A DNA stretch of 64,000 nucleotides from JANQPA01 sp964628385 (lineage in GTDB: Bacteria; Bacteroidota; Bacteroidia; Chitinophagales; Saprospiraceae), in contig CAZVOD010000009.1 in NCBI GenBank assembly GCA_964628385.1, positions 1-64,000 of the forward strand. The letters are read 5' to 3'. Shown one piece after another: positions 1-7,765 of the stretch. Numbering within the stretch: position 1 is the stretch's first letter; every line of letters starts with the position of its first letter. The position numbers and the translations under genes were made by a program. The notes below the pieces were generated by a model. That model saw only the letters and a program-made list of their open reading frames with translations, had not been told where the DNA came from and ran no database searches.

Positions 1-36
1 GCCAAAATAAAAGAGGCCTTTTTGACATTATTAAAC

Positions 37-1212
37 CTAATCATTTGAAAATTCTATTTTAAAATTAAACACAAAAAGCCCTTCTTTAGCTTCTCCGTCA
101 CTGTTCTCTATCTCCGTGGCACGAAACAGAATATTTTGAGTGTCCAGAAACTTGAGTATAGATGCGTTAGACTTATCTTCAATATCTTTACATAGTTTAC
201 GACCTTCTTTATCAAATAGAGCTATAAATTTTTTTTTCTCAAGATTATTGTAAGCAGCTATTGATTTGACAGCTGCTTCTTCTTCTGGTATACCTAGCAT
301 ATAACAGGTGATTATCTCTCCACCCGGTGCAACTTTAAGCTGAATATTTTTAGAATTTATTTGAATCAACCTGATCTCCGTGATTAAATCATTTTCATCA
401 GGAGACACTCCCTTTGCTGCGGTAAAATGATCATATTCTATTTTGGTTTCTCTCACTAATTTCAAGCTATCCAGATCATACCAGTACACATTATCATCTA
501 GTGCATGCATGGCAACTAAAATATTTTCTTCTTTATTAATATCAAAAATACCACTTTGCATGGTAGGAAAATATTTTCTGGTGTAAACAGATGTTTGCTC
601 ATACGGGGCAAAACCAGTAGCCTTACATTCTTGAGGATCAAACTTAACAAAATTGAAATTTTCCTTATTCCTAAAATAGGACAAGTCAGATGTAGAATTG
701 GACGGATGATAGGCAGAAAAGAATATTTCATCCGTACTATCATTGCTCGAAGCAAATAAAAAGTGAGAAGGAAAATACTGATCCTGAAGCCCTGTGCACC
801 TCGAAACGAAATTTCCTTCCCGGTCATAGATTGAAACGGCAAACAATTCGATAATGGCAAGCAGGCTATCTCCGCAGAAAGCCGCTTTTTTAACATTTGT
901 GTATTCCTCAGGCCCGCTCCCTTTTTTATCGATAATAAGAGAGATTTTCCCATCTTCATCGAATAAATATAACTTGCTTTTTCCACTATTTACCCCCAAA
1001 TAATGGCTCTCACTTTTATCCAATAGAATAATTTTTTCTTTGGGGTCTTCAAAAACCAAGGTATCAGTAGCCACAAGTTCTGCCCTCGCTAGCTCGCTAT
1101 CTTCGTATTTTTCTTTCTGGCAACTTATGAAAGTGAATAAGATAATAATGAAAATCAGTTTAGCACTACAATTATTTGTGCACAACTTGTAATAAACAAA
1201 TGCTCGCATCAT
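37..1212 (-). CDS. 6-bladed beta-propeller lipoprotein (copy 2 of tandem pair)
   Basis: Predicted outer-membrane or periplasmic lipoprotein of 391 residues. The N-terminus has a hydrophobic segment ending in a lipobox-like F-I-S-C, so Cys31 would be the lipidated residue. The rest has repeated blade-like strands with WYDLD, YLFDEDG and IYDREG turns, as in the 6-bladed propeller (BF3164/DUF5128-like) lipoproteins of Bacteroidota. It is strongly similar along its whole length to the gene at 1350-2525, so the two arose by tandem duplication. An AGGAGG motif, unusual in this phylum, lies 1 to 4 bases before two consecutive ATG codons at 1212 and 1209, so either may be the start. It is the last gene of a run with two secreted peptides. 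The ligand or role is unknown; the family assignment comes from pattern recognition. Confidence 0.75.
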   Translation of the reverse strand: MMRAFVYYKLCTNNCSAKLIFIIILFTFISCQKEKYEDSELARAELVATDTLVFEDPKEKIILLDKSESHYLGVNSGKSKLYLFDEDGKISLIIDKKGSGPEEYTNVKKAAFCGDSLLAIIELFAVSIYDREGNFVSRCTGLQDQYFPSHFLFASSNDSTDEIFFSAYHPSNSTSDLSYFRNKENFNFVKFDPQECKATGFAPYEQTSVYTRKYFPTMQSGIFDINKEENILVAMHALDDNVYWYDLDSLKLVRETKIEYDHFTAAKGVSPDENDLITEIRLIQINSKNIQLKVAPGGEIITCYMLGIPEEEAAVKSIAAYNNLEKKKFIALFDKEGRKLCKDIEDKSNASILKFLDTQNILFRATEIENSDGEAKEGLFVFNFKIEFSND

Positions 1213-1295
1213 TCCTCCTAGAGTTTAAAAGGTTTAGAGAAAGCAGCCTGTTTTTCTGAATACTACAGGCTATATCCAAGAATAAGAGGTCTTAA

Positions 1296-1348
1296 AGCGT
1301 GTTTGGATTTATGTATTTTCGGCATCAAAAGTAAATTCCATACACGCT
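1296..1348. terminator. inverted repeat just after the 1350-2525 gene
   Basis: AGCGTGTTTGGA at 1296-1307 pairs with TCCATACACGCT at 1337-1348 with one mismatch, giving a 12-bp stem and a loop of about 29 bases. It starts directly beyond the stop codon of the minus-strand propeller gene and lies before the next one. It could be an attenuating terminator or an RNA processing signal between the two paralogues. There is no clear U-tract, so the call is tentative. Confidence 0.35.
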
Positions 1349-1349
1349 C

Positions 1350-2525
1350 TTAATCATTTGAAAATTCTATTTTAAAATTAAAAACAAAAAGCCCTTCTTT
1401 AGCTTCTCCGTCACTGTCCTCTATCTCAGTGGCATAGAACAAAATATTTTGAGTATTCAAAAACTTGAGTATAAACTTATAAAAATCAAATTCAATATCT
1501 CTACATAATTTACGACCTTCTTTATCAAATAAAGCTATAAAAGCTTTTCCTCTCGGAGAATTGTTATAAGCAACTAATGACTTGACAACTTTCTCCTCTG
1601 GTATACCCTGCACATAACGGGTGATTATTTCTCCGCCCGGAGCAACTTTAAGTTGAGTATTCTTAGAATTCACCTGAAGCATCCTGAGCTGCGTAATTAA
1701 ACCATCTTCCTCAGGAGACACTCCTTTTACAGTGGTGAAATGATCGTATTCTATTTTGGTTTCTCTCACTAATTTTAAGCTATCCAAATCATACCAGTAT
1801 ATATTATCATCGAGTATATAAATAGCCACTAAAGTGTTTTCTTCTTTGTCAATATCAAAAATACCTCTTAGCATATTGGGGTAATATTCTCTGGTATAAG
1901 CAGATGTTTGCTCATACGGGGCAAAACCAGTAGCCGCACATTCTTGAGGATCAAACTTAACAAAATTGAAGTTTTCTTTATTCCTAAAATAGGATAAGTC
2001 AGATGTAGAATTGGATGGATGAAAAGCAGCAAAAATTATTTCACCTGTACTATCCCTGCTCGAAGCAAATGGAACGTGAGAGGCTAGATAATGCTCCTGA
2101 AGCCCTTTGCATTTCGACAGGAAATTTCCTTCCAGATCATAGATCGAAATGGCCCCCCTTTCGATAACGGCAAGTAAGCTATCTCCCCAGAAAGCCGCTT
2201 TTTTAATATTTGTGTATTCCTCAGGACCACCCCCTTTTTTATCAATGACAAGGGATATATTACCATCTTCATTGAATAAATATAACCTGCTTTTCTCATT
2301 ATTTACCCCCAAATAATGATTCTCGTTCTTATCCAGTAGTTGAATCTTTTCTTTGGGAGCTTCAAAAACCAAGGTATCAGTAGCTACAAGATTTGCACTG
2401 GCTAGCTCGCTATCTTCGTGCTTTTCCTTCTGGCAACTTATGAAAACGAATAAGATAATAATGAAAATGAATTTAACACTATAATAATTTATAGATAACT
2501 TGTACCAAAAGCGTTCTAGTATCAT
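1350..2525 (-). CDS. 6-bladed beta-propeller lipoprotein (copy 1 of tandem pair)
   Basis: A 391-residue lipoprotein, paralogous to the gene at 37-1212 and exactly the same length. Signal segment with lipobox-like F-I-S-C (Cys31), then KEKHEDSEL and a propeller body that keeps the same landmarks, for example KFDPQEC, GFAPYEQTS, YWYDLDSLKLV and a shared C-terminal GLFVFNFKIEFSND. Divergence is mostly by substitution, with small length changes near residues 300-370. It follows the peptide gene at 2615-2800 by 89 bases, in the same direction, so it is probably cotranscribed with it. Such propellers often bind peptides or other ligands, but nothing in the sequence fixes the role here. Confidence 0.75.
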   Translation of the reverse strand: MILERFWYKLSINYYSVKFIFIIILFVFISCQKEKHEDSELASANLVATDTLVFEAPKEKIQLLDKNENHYLGVNNEKSRLYLFNEDGNISLVIDKKGGGPEEYTNIKKAAFWGDSLLAVIERGAISIYDLEGNFLSKCKGLQEHYLASHVPFASSRDSTGEIIFAAFHPSNSTSDLSYFRNKENFNFVKFDPQECAATGFAPYEQTSAYTREYYPNMLRGIFDIDKEENTLVAIYILDDNIYWYDLDSLKLVRETKIEYDHFTTVKGVSPEEDGLITQLRMLQVNSKNTQLKVAPGGEIITRYVQGIPEEKVVKSLVAYNNSPRGKAFIALFDKEGRKLCRDIEFDFYKFILKFLNTQNILFYATEIEDSDGEAKEGLFVFNFKIEFSND

Positions 2526-2614
2526 TTCTCAATAAACTTTAAAAATGATAGCATATTTTCCTAAGTTTTCAAAATAGACTATCATTTAAAAAACAAATGA
2601 ATTTTAAATAAAAC

Positions 2615-2800
2615 TTATAAAAGTATAACTTGACACCTTTGTGCATCGAAACCCTGACAAACAACAAAGGCTTTCCCATCATCACCTATCCGTACGTGAT
2701 AATCAAGCCAAATTACTCCTGGTTCTGCTCTAAAGCTTGATGAATTCACTGATATTAAAAAAAATAGTAATATCAGTAAAGAATTAGTTACTTGCTTCAT
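2615..2800 (-). CDS. small secreted peptide with Cys pair (peptide A)
   Basis: A 61-residue product if started at the ATG at 2800; the longer reading from 2842 adds 14 residues before an obvious signal sequence (MKQVTNSLLILLFFLISV), so I chose the inner start. Predicted cleavage near FRA/EPG leaves about 36 residues: one Trp, a DDGKAFVV segment, then C-x7-C-QVILL at the extreme C-terminus. Peptide B (2845-3051) has the same layout: Trp, DG-x-A, C-x6-C, hydrophobic end. The two Cys could form a disulfide after export. It lies 44 bases downstream of peptide B and 89 upstream of a propeller lipoprotein. I know no family for it; NVEALA peptides of Bacteroidota have a comparable size and neighbourhood, but the sequence does not match that motif. 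Confidence 0.6.
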   Translation of the reverse strand: MKQVTNSLLILLFFLISVNSSSFRAEPGVIWLDYHVRIGDDGKAFVVCQGFDAQRCQVILL

Positions 2801-2844
2801 AAAATATTTTTTCGGTTCGAAAATATAATTATTAATTCCCAAGT

Positions 2845-3051
2845 TTAATTTCTAGGGCCTGGAGGAAGTACGACAAGACAATTCTGACCTAGCTGAGAAC
2901 AGTCTATTATGGCGTCTCCATCTGGAGTGATCTCAAGTAATCTTAACTTTCTCCACTCCCCATTCTGTGTCGACTGAGCGTGAATATCCATACTATCCCA
3001 AAGTGTGAAAAGTGCAAGTAGAAATACAGCAAAAACGATGTAATTTTTCAT
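2845..3051 (-). CDS. small secreted peptide with Cys pair (peptide B)
   Basis: A 68-residue product. The N-terminus (MKNYIVFAVFLLALFTLW) is a clear signal sequence with likely cleavage at IHA/QST, leaving about 42 residues. The mature part contains GEWRKLRLLEITPDGDAII, then C-x6-C-LVVLPP and a short PGPRN tail. It aligns with peptide A from the Trp to the end: W-x(8,9)-I-x2-DG-x-A, then two Cys 7 or 8 residues apart followed by V-[IV]-L. It is the first gene of the minus-strand run; about 130 bases upstream is the 10-bp tandem repeat at 3181-3246. Function unknown: possible signalling, toxin-like or structural peptide. Confidence 0.6.
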   Translation of the reverse strand: MKNYIVFAVFLLALFTLWDSMDIHAQSTQNGEWRKLRLLEITPDGDAIIDCSQLGQNCLVVLPPGPRN

Positions 3052-3391
3052 TTAAATTAAGTTTAATTTATATTTACTCTATTCAAGGTATTCGGCAAAT
3101 TCCTTAAACGTATTGGCCAAATCGTCTTTTACAAATATAAGCAAAATACGAACGACTGTTTTACCAAATAATATTCCGACTGCACATTACTGCACATTAC
3201 TGCACATTATTGCACATTACTGCACATTACTGCACATTACTGCACACCTAAAAGTTAGACAAAATGACAGTTATCCGACAAATAAAAAATTGAAAATAAA
3301 ACAAATATAAATTTTAACAAATATTTAGAATAAAATTTGGCGAGATCACTTTTTAGGCGAGGCTACAGGTACATCCATTAGCTCCTTCTTA
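3052..3391. other. 340-bp spacer upstream of the peptide-propeller unit
   Basis: Gene-free spacer between the end of the MORN-repeat lipoprotein gene (3392) and the start of peptide B (3051), both on the minus strand. It is very AT-rich and holds the 10-bp tandem repeat at 3181-3246. A 65-codon plus-strand reading frame crosses the repeat, but its product is just the repeat translated, so I do not call it. The promoter of the peptide operon should lie here; I could not identify a convincing TAnnTTTG box. Confidence 0.5.
3181..3246. repeat. 10-bp tandem repeat, TGCACATTAC x6.6
   Basis: Six consecutive 10-bp units from 3181 to 3240, five of them TGCACATTAC and one (unit 3) TGCACATTAT, followed by a partial seventh unit TGCACA at 3241-3246. 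The period is close to one helical turn, so each unit faces the same side of the DNA. It lies about 130 bp upstream of the first codon of peptide B (minus strand). Repeats like this can change copy number by slippage, which could alter promoter spacing, or can be an array of protein-binding sites. Confidence 0.95.
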
Positions 3392-4426
3392 CTAGAATCC
3401 ATAAGTGATGCCTGGAGTACGTCCTTGCAAATCTATATTTAAGTGTTGCGCAGTTTGGCTGATCAATAACTCGCCCTCAGGATCATACAATAAGCCATAA
3501 ATTATGATGGTATAATTTTTCTTTTGAAGCTTGGGTAAAAGATAGACCCAGGAATTCTGATCTGAAGTACAGCTTTTTTTTCGCATCCATCGACTTTTCC
3601 CAAAAGCCGTTCTCACCTGCACCTCCCCTGTAAAGCCCGGGGGTACAGCCACCCGAATTTGAACACTCAGGATATTATCCCATGATAGTTTATCTTTTTC
3701 CAAATTAACAATCGGGACAAGTGCCCCGGAGTGATTCGTAAGTTTACCGTCCTCATCAAAGTAAGCTATAAAAGCTTTTTCACCGTCTAAATTGTGGTAA
3801 TACCAGGATTTACGCAGCCCCGACGTATCATAGACAGCTGCGCCACCGTAGGCCTTCCCCTGCCGATAAAGAACTTCTGACTTCAAGACTCCATTAGCGT
3901 GGTAATATTGAAGTTGATCTTCCAATAAACCCTTCTCATAGACGCCTTTTTTATCCACCTCTCCATTTTTGTAATACCACGCAAAAGGTCCATCGGGCAA
4001 ACCATTAACATAATTGATCTCCGAATGCAGATTGCCATTTGGGTAGTAAATCTTGCTGGGACCATGCTTTCTCCCATTTTTGTAACTGATACTTTGATAG
4101 CGTTTCCCGGTATCATAATAATAAATGGATTCTCCTTCCAGTGTATTATCGGCCCGCATCGACAGGTATTGGCTTAACTGTCCATTGGGGTAGTATTTTT
4201 TATGCGTAATAAGACTTTGATAATCAGCCGAAACAGGGACCTCCGGAGAATAATCTACGCAGGATGGTAACATCACCACTACAAAAAACCAGCATATTAG
4301 CAACTTATTTTTCGACAATCCAAATTGAGCAGCGCCTCTTGCATGATCATTGTTATTACACGAAACAAGGGATAAAAAGCGTAAGATCATACCAGTATAG
4401 GATAATGAATTTAAAGAATGGGGCAT
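3392..4426 (-). CDS. MORN-repeat (YwqK-like) lipoprotein
   Basis: Up to 344 residues. The centre (roughly residues 75-240) has repeats of the type YYPNGQLSQY, YYDTGKRYQS, YYPNGNLHSE, YYKNGEVDKK and YHANGVLKSE, which match the MORN_2/YwqK variant repeat of Bacteroidota. The C-terminal 100 residues look like a beta domain with Cys and Trp residues. The start is unsure: from the ATG at 4426 a lipobox-like LVSC occurs at Cys23, but a better signal peptide (LLICWFFVVVMLPSC) begins near Leu37, where a TTG codon at 4318 could start translation. Despite automatic names for this family mentioning antitoxins, nothing here suggests a toxin partner. Confidence 0.7.
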   Translation of the reverse strand: MPHSLNSLSYTGMILRFLSLVSCNNNDHARGAAQFGLSKNKLLICWFFVVVMLPSCVDYSPEVPVSADYQSLITHKKYYPNGQLSQYLSMRADNTLEGESIYYYDTGKRYQSISYKNGRKHGPSKIYYPNGNLHSEINYVNGLPDGPFAWYYKNGEVDKKGVYEKGLLEDQLQYYHANGVLKSEVLYRQGKAYGGAAVYDTSGLRKSWYYHNLDGEKAFIAYFDEDGKLTNHSGALVPIVNLEKDKLSWDNILSVQIRVAVPPGFTGEVQVRTAFGKSRWMRKKSCTSDQNSWVYLLPKLQKKNYTIIIYGLLYDPEGELLISQTAQHLNIDLQGRTPGITYGF

Positions 4427-4503
4427 ATTGTTTTTGTTTAATTAAAAAATAAGAAATCAGCATAGAATGATTATGCAGGTATCTAGAAATTTATTCGAAT
4501 ATT

Positions 4504-5460
4504 TTAATTTTTTATAAATCTGGAAAAATACAAATACGATCTGTTTGTAAATATTTTCAGTATATACATACCATCCGATAGGTCCTGAATTTCGATACCC
4601 TCTTCTCCTACTTGAAAGTTTTGTGTTTTTAATACTCTCCCGGATAAATCTAGAATTTGAGTGGTCAGACTTTGTGACCCCAATTCTTGTTCTTCAATTC
4701 TCTCTAAAAAAATTAAATCGGAAGCAGGATTAGGGTACGTCCTTACTGCTATTTGACTAAGTTCTTTGTCAAGTGAAGACGTTATTAGGCCGCACTCAAA
4801 GCTCGTGCCTACACAGTAATCGATTATTGTACCTTCTAGAAAGGGACCGATGCTTTCAAAACCTATTCCTTCTATTACTGCTCTGGGAGCCTCACCTAAA
4901 TCTGTACCAATGATAGAAGTATGAGCAAATACAGTATAAATAGTATTTCTCAAATCATTGGTGTAAAAAGAGTTAACCAACCGTACACTGTCAGCAAGTG
5001 AAACATTAATAGTATCGCTAAATCTCAGTCCATCAATGCTGCACCATGCTAAGGTATCGCCATCTTCTACTGAGAAGTCAAACAACAAGTATTCTTCATT
5101 TTTGGGGCAATTATCGTAGGGATTATCAGCAGTAATTGCATACACCTTTCTTTCTAGGCTGTCATCCCGCATTAATGCGTATAATTCTCTACGTTCAATT
5201 TCATTGGTAAATACTTTATCTGTGTCATTGAAAACAAAAAATTCCTGATACACTTTTTTATAATCTATACCATTAACCGTCGAGTCTCCCCGAATGGTAA
5301 AACTAAATTTATCAAATAACCATGGGGTCTCAATAGAATTTACTCCAATAATCCAATGAGCCCCTTCTATTGCCATTGGCTGATAATCTTGTGATCTTGA
5401 TAACTGAGGTAGCAATACGCAGATGCTAATCATTAAAATTGGAAAGACATTGCTTTTCAT
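4504..5460 (-). CDS. secreted protein with T9SS type A sorting domain
   Basis: 318 residues with a signal peptide (first about 23 residues, ending near LSRSQ). The last 80 or so residues form a type A C-terminal sorting domain: a TYPNPASD motif, then ILDLSGRVLK, DLSDGMYILKI and a basic end. This tail directs export through the type IX secretion system and is then removed or anchored at the cell surface. The body (about residues 25-235) has no motif I recognise; it contains paired Cys residues and many aromatic strands, as in short Bacteroidota secreted proteins of unknown function. Confidence 0.85.
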   Translation of the reverse strand: MKSNVFPILMISICVLLPQLSRSQDYQPMAIEGAHWIIGVNSIETPWLFDKFSFTIRGDSTVNGIDYKKVYQEFFVFNDTDKVFTNEIERRELYALMRDDSLERKVYAITADNPYDNCPKNEEYLLFDFSVEDGDTLAWCSIDGLRFSDTINVSLADSVRLVNSFYTNDLRNTIYTVFAHTSIIGTDLGEAPRAVIEGIGFESIGPFLEGTIIDYCVGTSFECGLITSSLDKELSQIAVRTYPNPASDLIFLERIEEQELGSQSLTTQILDLSGRVLKTQNFQVGEEGIEIQDLSDGMYILKIFTNRSYLYFSRFIKN

Positions 5461-5520
5461 ACTCTTTTAAATTTAGTTTACATCGTGTACCTAATGGCAC
5501 GCTGGAACACGACTATAATT

Positions 5521-7479
5521 TTATCGCCTTAACCCATTGGTATTGCTTTGGTTTATGGCCTGGTAGATGGCCTGATGTAGCCTTGGTCTAATATTGAGTT
5601 CATATAACTTTCTATTGTCGCGAGTGGGATAAACCCGATTAGAAAAAAAGATGACCACAAGTTCCTCTCTGGGGTCTACCCATGCAAAAGTGCCAGTGTA
5701 GCCGGAGTGACCAAAACTCTGGGGGCTGGCCGAATCGGCAGTGTACTGTTTTTCTTTATTAAAAGGTTGTGGCTTGTCAAAACCCAGTCCACGGTGGTTA
5801 TCTTCCTTACAATACTGACAACGAGTGAATTCCTGAATGGCTTCGGGGGCAATAAGCTGCTGCCCACCGTATTGTCCTTCATTCAAATAAAGCTGCAGGA
5901 GCTTCGCCAGATCATTAGCACTACCAAATAAACCGGCATTTCCGGATACCCCCCCCATCATGGCCGCCCCCTCATCGTGAACAGTGCCGTGTAGCTGTGC
6001 CATTCTGAAAAAAGTGTCTTTTTCTGTCGGGATGATATCTTCTAATGGAAAATGTTGGTAGGCGTTATAAGTGATGGTATGTGCCCCGAGCGGCCGGTAA
6101 AAAGTATTCTTTAAATGGGTTTCAAAGTCTTCATCCGCTATTGCTGAAACTATTTCCGGCAACAAATAAAACAACAAACCAGAATAGACAAATCCCGGCT
6201 CTTCATTGAGTGGGGATTGCTCAATGGCTTTGTATATCTTTTTCTTGTATTTACGATGCAACCAAAGGTCATCGGTTACTCGAATGGGAAACCTTCTGGA
6301 AGAATCCCTTTTGAAAGTAAAAGCCCTAAACTTACTATTTTTTTTGATGGTACTTCTCCAATAGGGAATCCATGGCTTTAACCTGGCGTGATGCGCCAGC
6401 ATAGCCCTAAAGGTCAACTCCGCCTTATTAGATTTTTTAAATTTAGGAAAATAAGTCTTTAGAGGTGCATCCAGGTCAAACTGCTGCCGGCCATAAAATC
6501 TCATCAGGGCCGGCAGGGCAGCCATCACTTTCGTTAGAGAAGCAAAATCGTAGATATTATCAGTACGCACGGGTCGTTCAGCTTCGTAGGTATGGTGGCC
6601 AAAAGCTTTGTGGTAAACGACCTTTCCTTTTCTGGCTACCAATACTTGCGCTCCGGGGTAAGCCCCTTTGTCAATGCCCATGTTCACAATGCTGGCAATG
6701 CTATCTTCTAGCACTTGGGCATTCATATTGACCATTTCGGGTGGGCAGTAGCCCAATCGCTCAACGCCCTGCACAAATGCCCCCTGCCCGCGGGTAATAT
6801 CAGCCGACAGGTTTCTGGAGAGGCGATTATACAAATTCCAGGCACCAAAAAGAGACTGTGCCGCGATGGATTCACTATATTCTAATTGGTCGGGGGCCAC
6901 CAGCAACGCTTCTGATTCCTTTACCGTTGGCAGAAACTGGAATATTTCTGCTCCGCCAAAAACCACCGTAGCGCAACGAAAATTTTGGATTACTGCATTA
7001 ATATAGAAATGCTTTTTCAGATACAGCTTATTCTGCCCCAGCCGATCTTCGATGCCGATAATGACAGCATCGTACTGACCTTTCATAGCCGTAGCCCAGG
7101 CAATCGCCTCTTTACCGATATTGTTATCCGGAAGCTTAAGGGTGGTGATAGTAGTATATTTTTTTAAATAAACTTCAAATTCAGAGTCCGCTTTCAAGCC
7201 CAGCGACAAATAGGCCAGGCGTAATGTATCCAGGCCCATAAAAGGGATAGTGCCCTCCTGATTTCTCAGCACTACCGTAGTATTAAGAATCGACTCGAAG
7301 GCTTCTACCGTTGGGTTGCGTTTTATATCGCCGGGAGCTGGCTTATTTTTTGGTATATTTACCTTGTTAGGTTTGTACATTGGAGCTTGCTTAAAACGAT
7401 AATTGCTCCCATCCTTTTGTGACCATATTAAAAATGGTAATACCAACAGCATCAAAAAAAGAATTATTTTGCGACTCAT
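5521..7479 (-). CDS. serine hydrolase (beta-lactamase class C fold) with GH3 C-terminal domain, GH3 barrel missing
   Basis: 652 residues from the ATG at 7479, which starts a clear signal peptide (MSRKIILFLMLLVLPFLIWS); the longer reading from 7551 is less likely. About residues 50-235 resemble the C-terminal domain of family 3 glycosidases (ILNTTVVLRNQEGTIPF, DAVIIGIEDR). The rest is a class C beta-lactamase/PBP-like domain: SLTK (Ser314, Lys317), a YSG motif in place of the usual YxN, and HSGYTG for the third motif. In Bacteroidota this pair normally follows a GH3 catalytic N-domain in a protein of about 1000 residues; here only signal peptide and a linker precede it. It likely acts in the periplasm on peptidoglycan or D-Ala compounds; substrate unproven. 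Confidence 0.8.
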   Translation of the reverse strand: MSRKIILFLMLLVLPFLIWSQKDGSNYRFKQAPMYKPNKVNIPKNKPAPGDIKRNPTVEAFESILNTTVVLRNQEGTIPFMGLDTLRLAYLSLGLKADSEFEVYLKKYTTITTLKLPDNNIGKEAIAWATAMKGQYDAVIIGIEDRLGQNKLYLKKHFYINAVIQNFRCATVVFGGAEIFQFLPTVKESEALLVAPDQLEYSESIAAQSLFGAWNLYNRLSRNLSADITRGQGAFVQGVERLGYCPPEMVNMNAQVLEDSIASIVNMGIDKGAYPGAQVLVARKGKVVYHKAFGHHTYEAERPVRTDNIYDFASLTKVMAALPALMRFYGRQQFDLDAPLKTYFPKFKKSNKAELTFRAMLAHHARLKPWIPYWRSTIKKNSKFRAFTFKRDSSRRFPIRVTDDLWLHRKYKKKIYKAIEQSPLNEEPGFVYSGLLFYLLPEIVSAIADEDFETHLKNTFYRPLGAHTITYNAYQHFPLEDIIPTEKDTFFRMAQLHGTVHDEGAAMMGGVSGNAGLFGSANDLAKLLQLYLNEGQYGGQQLIAPEAIQEFTRCQYCKEDNHRGLGFDKPQPFNKEKQYTADSASPQSFGHSGYTGTFAWVDPREELVVIFFSNRVYPTRDNRKLYELNIRPRLHQAIYQAINQSNTNGLRR

Positions 7480-7563
7480 GGGCTTTTTGTGGTTTATCTT
7501 TAAAGCGTTATTGGATTTATTAAATTTGCAAACCAAAAGATTGCAATCCATTCATACTCTTAG

Positions 7564-7745
7564 AAGCTGTTTGAATTTGGTTTTTGAAACCTGTTAGGGT
7601 GGGGTTTGCGACTAATTGAGGCGCCAAAACCGGAGTTTAGCAGCGCTAAATAGCCTGTCCCGCAAAGTGGCGGGAAGGATTTTGGTAACGAAAAGTAGCC
7701 GCAAAAGACGCCTAACAGGATCGAAGGATTAAAGTCAAACAGCTT
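7564..7745. mobile_element. MITE-like element with 11-bp terminal inverted repeats
   Basis: A 182-bp stretch bounded by AAGCTGTTTGA (7564-7574) and its exact complement TCAAACAGCTT (7735-7745). Inside is a second perfect pair, CCTGTTAGG (7590-7598) and CCTAACAGG (7711-7719), and shorter pairs around AGCGCTAAATAGC and CCCGCAAAGTGGCGGG. It is more GC-rich than the flanks and encodes nothing convincing. It fills the space between two divergent cell-wall genes and ends 20 bp before the start codon of the PBP4-like gene. It could be a non-autonomous mobile element or a folded RNA. No target-site duplication was found by eye. Confidence 0.6.
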
Positions 7746-7765
7746 TTTAAATACTTGAAAATTTA

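Noticed and set aside
3113..3310. Plus-strand 65-codon frame with repeated His/Cys/Leu units across the 10-bp repeat
   Set aside because: It is the translation of the tandem repeat; no start context, no other coding signs.
3392..4426. Toxin-antitoxin role of the YwqK/MORN-type protein
   Set aside because: Automatic names link this family to antitoxins, but it is an exported lipoprotein with no toxin-like neighbour.
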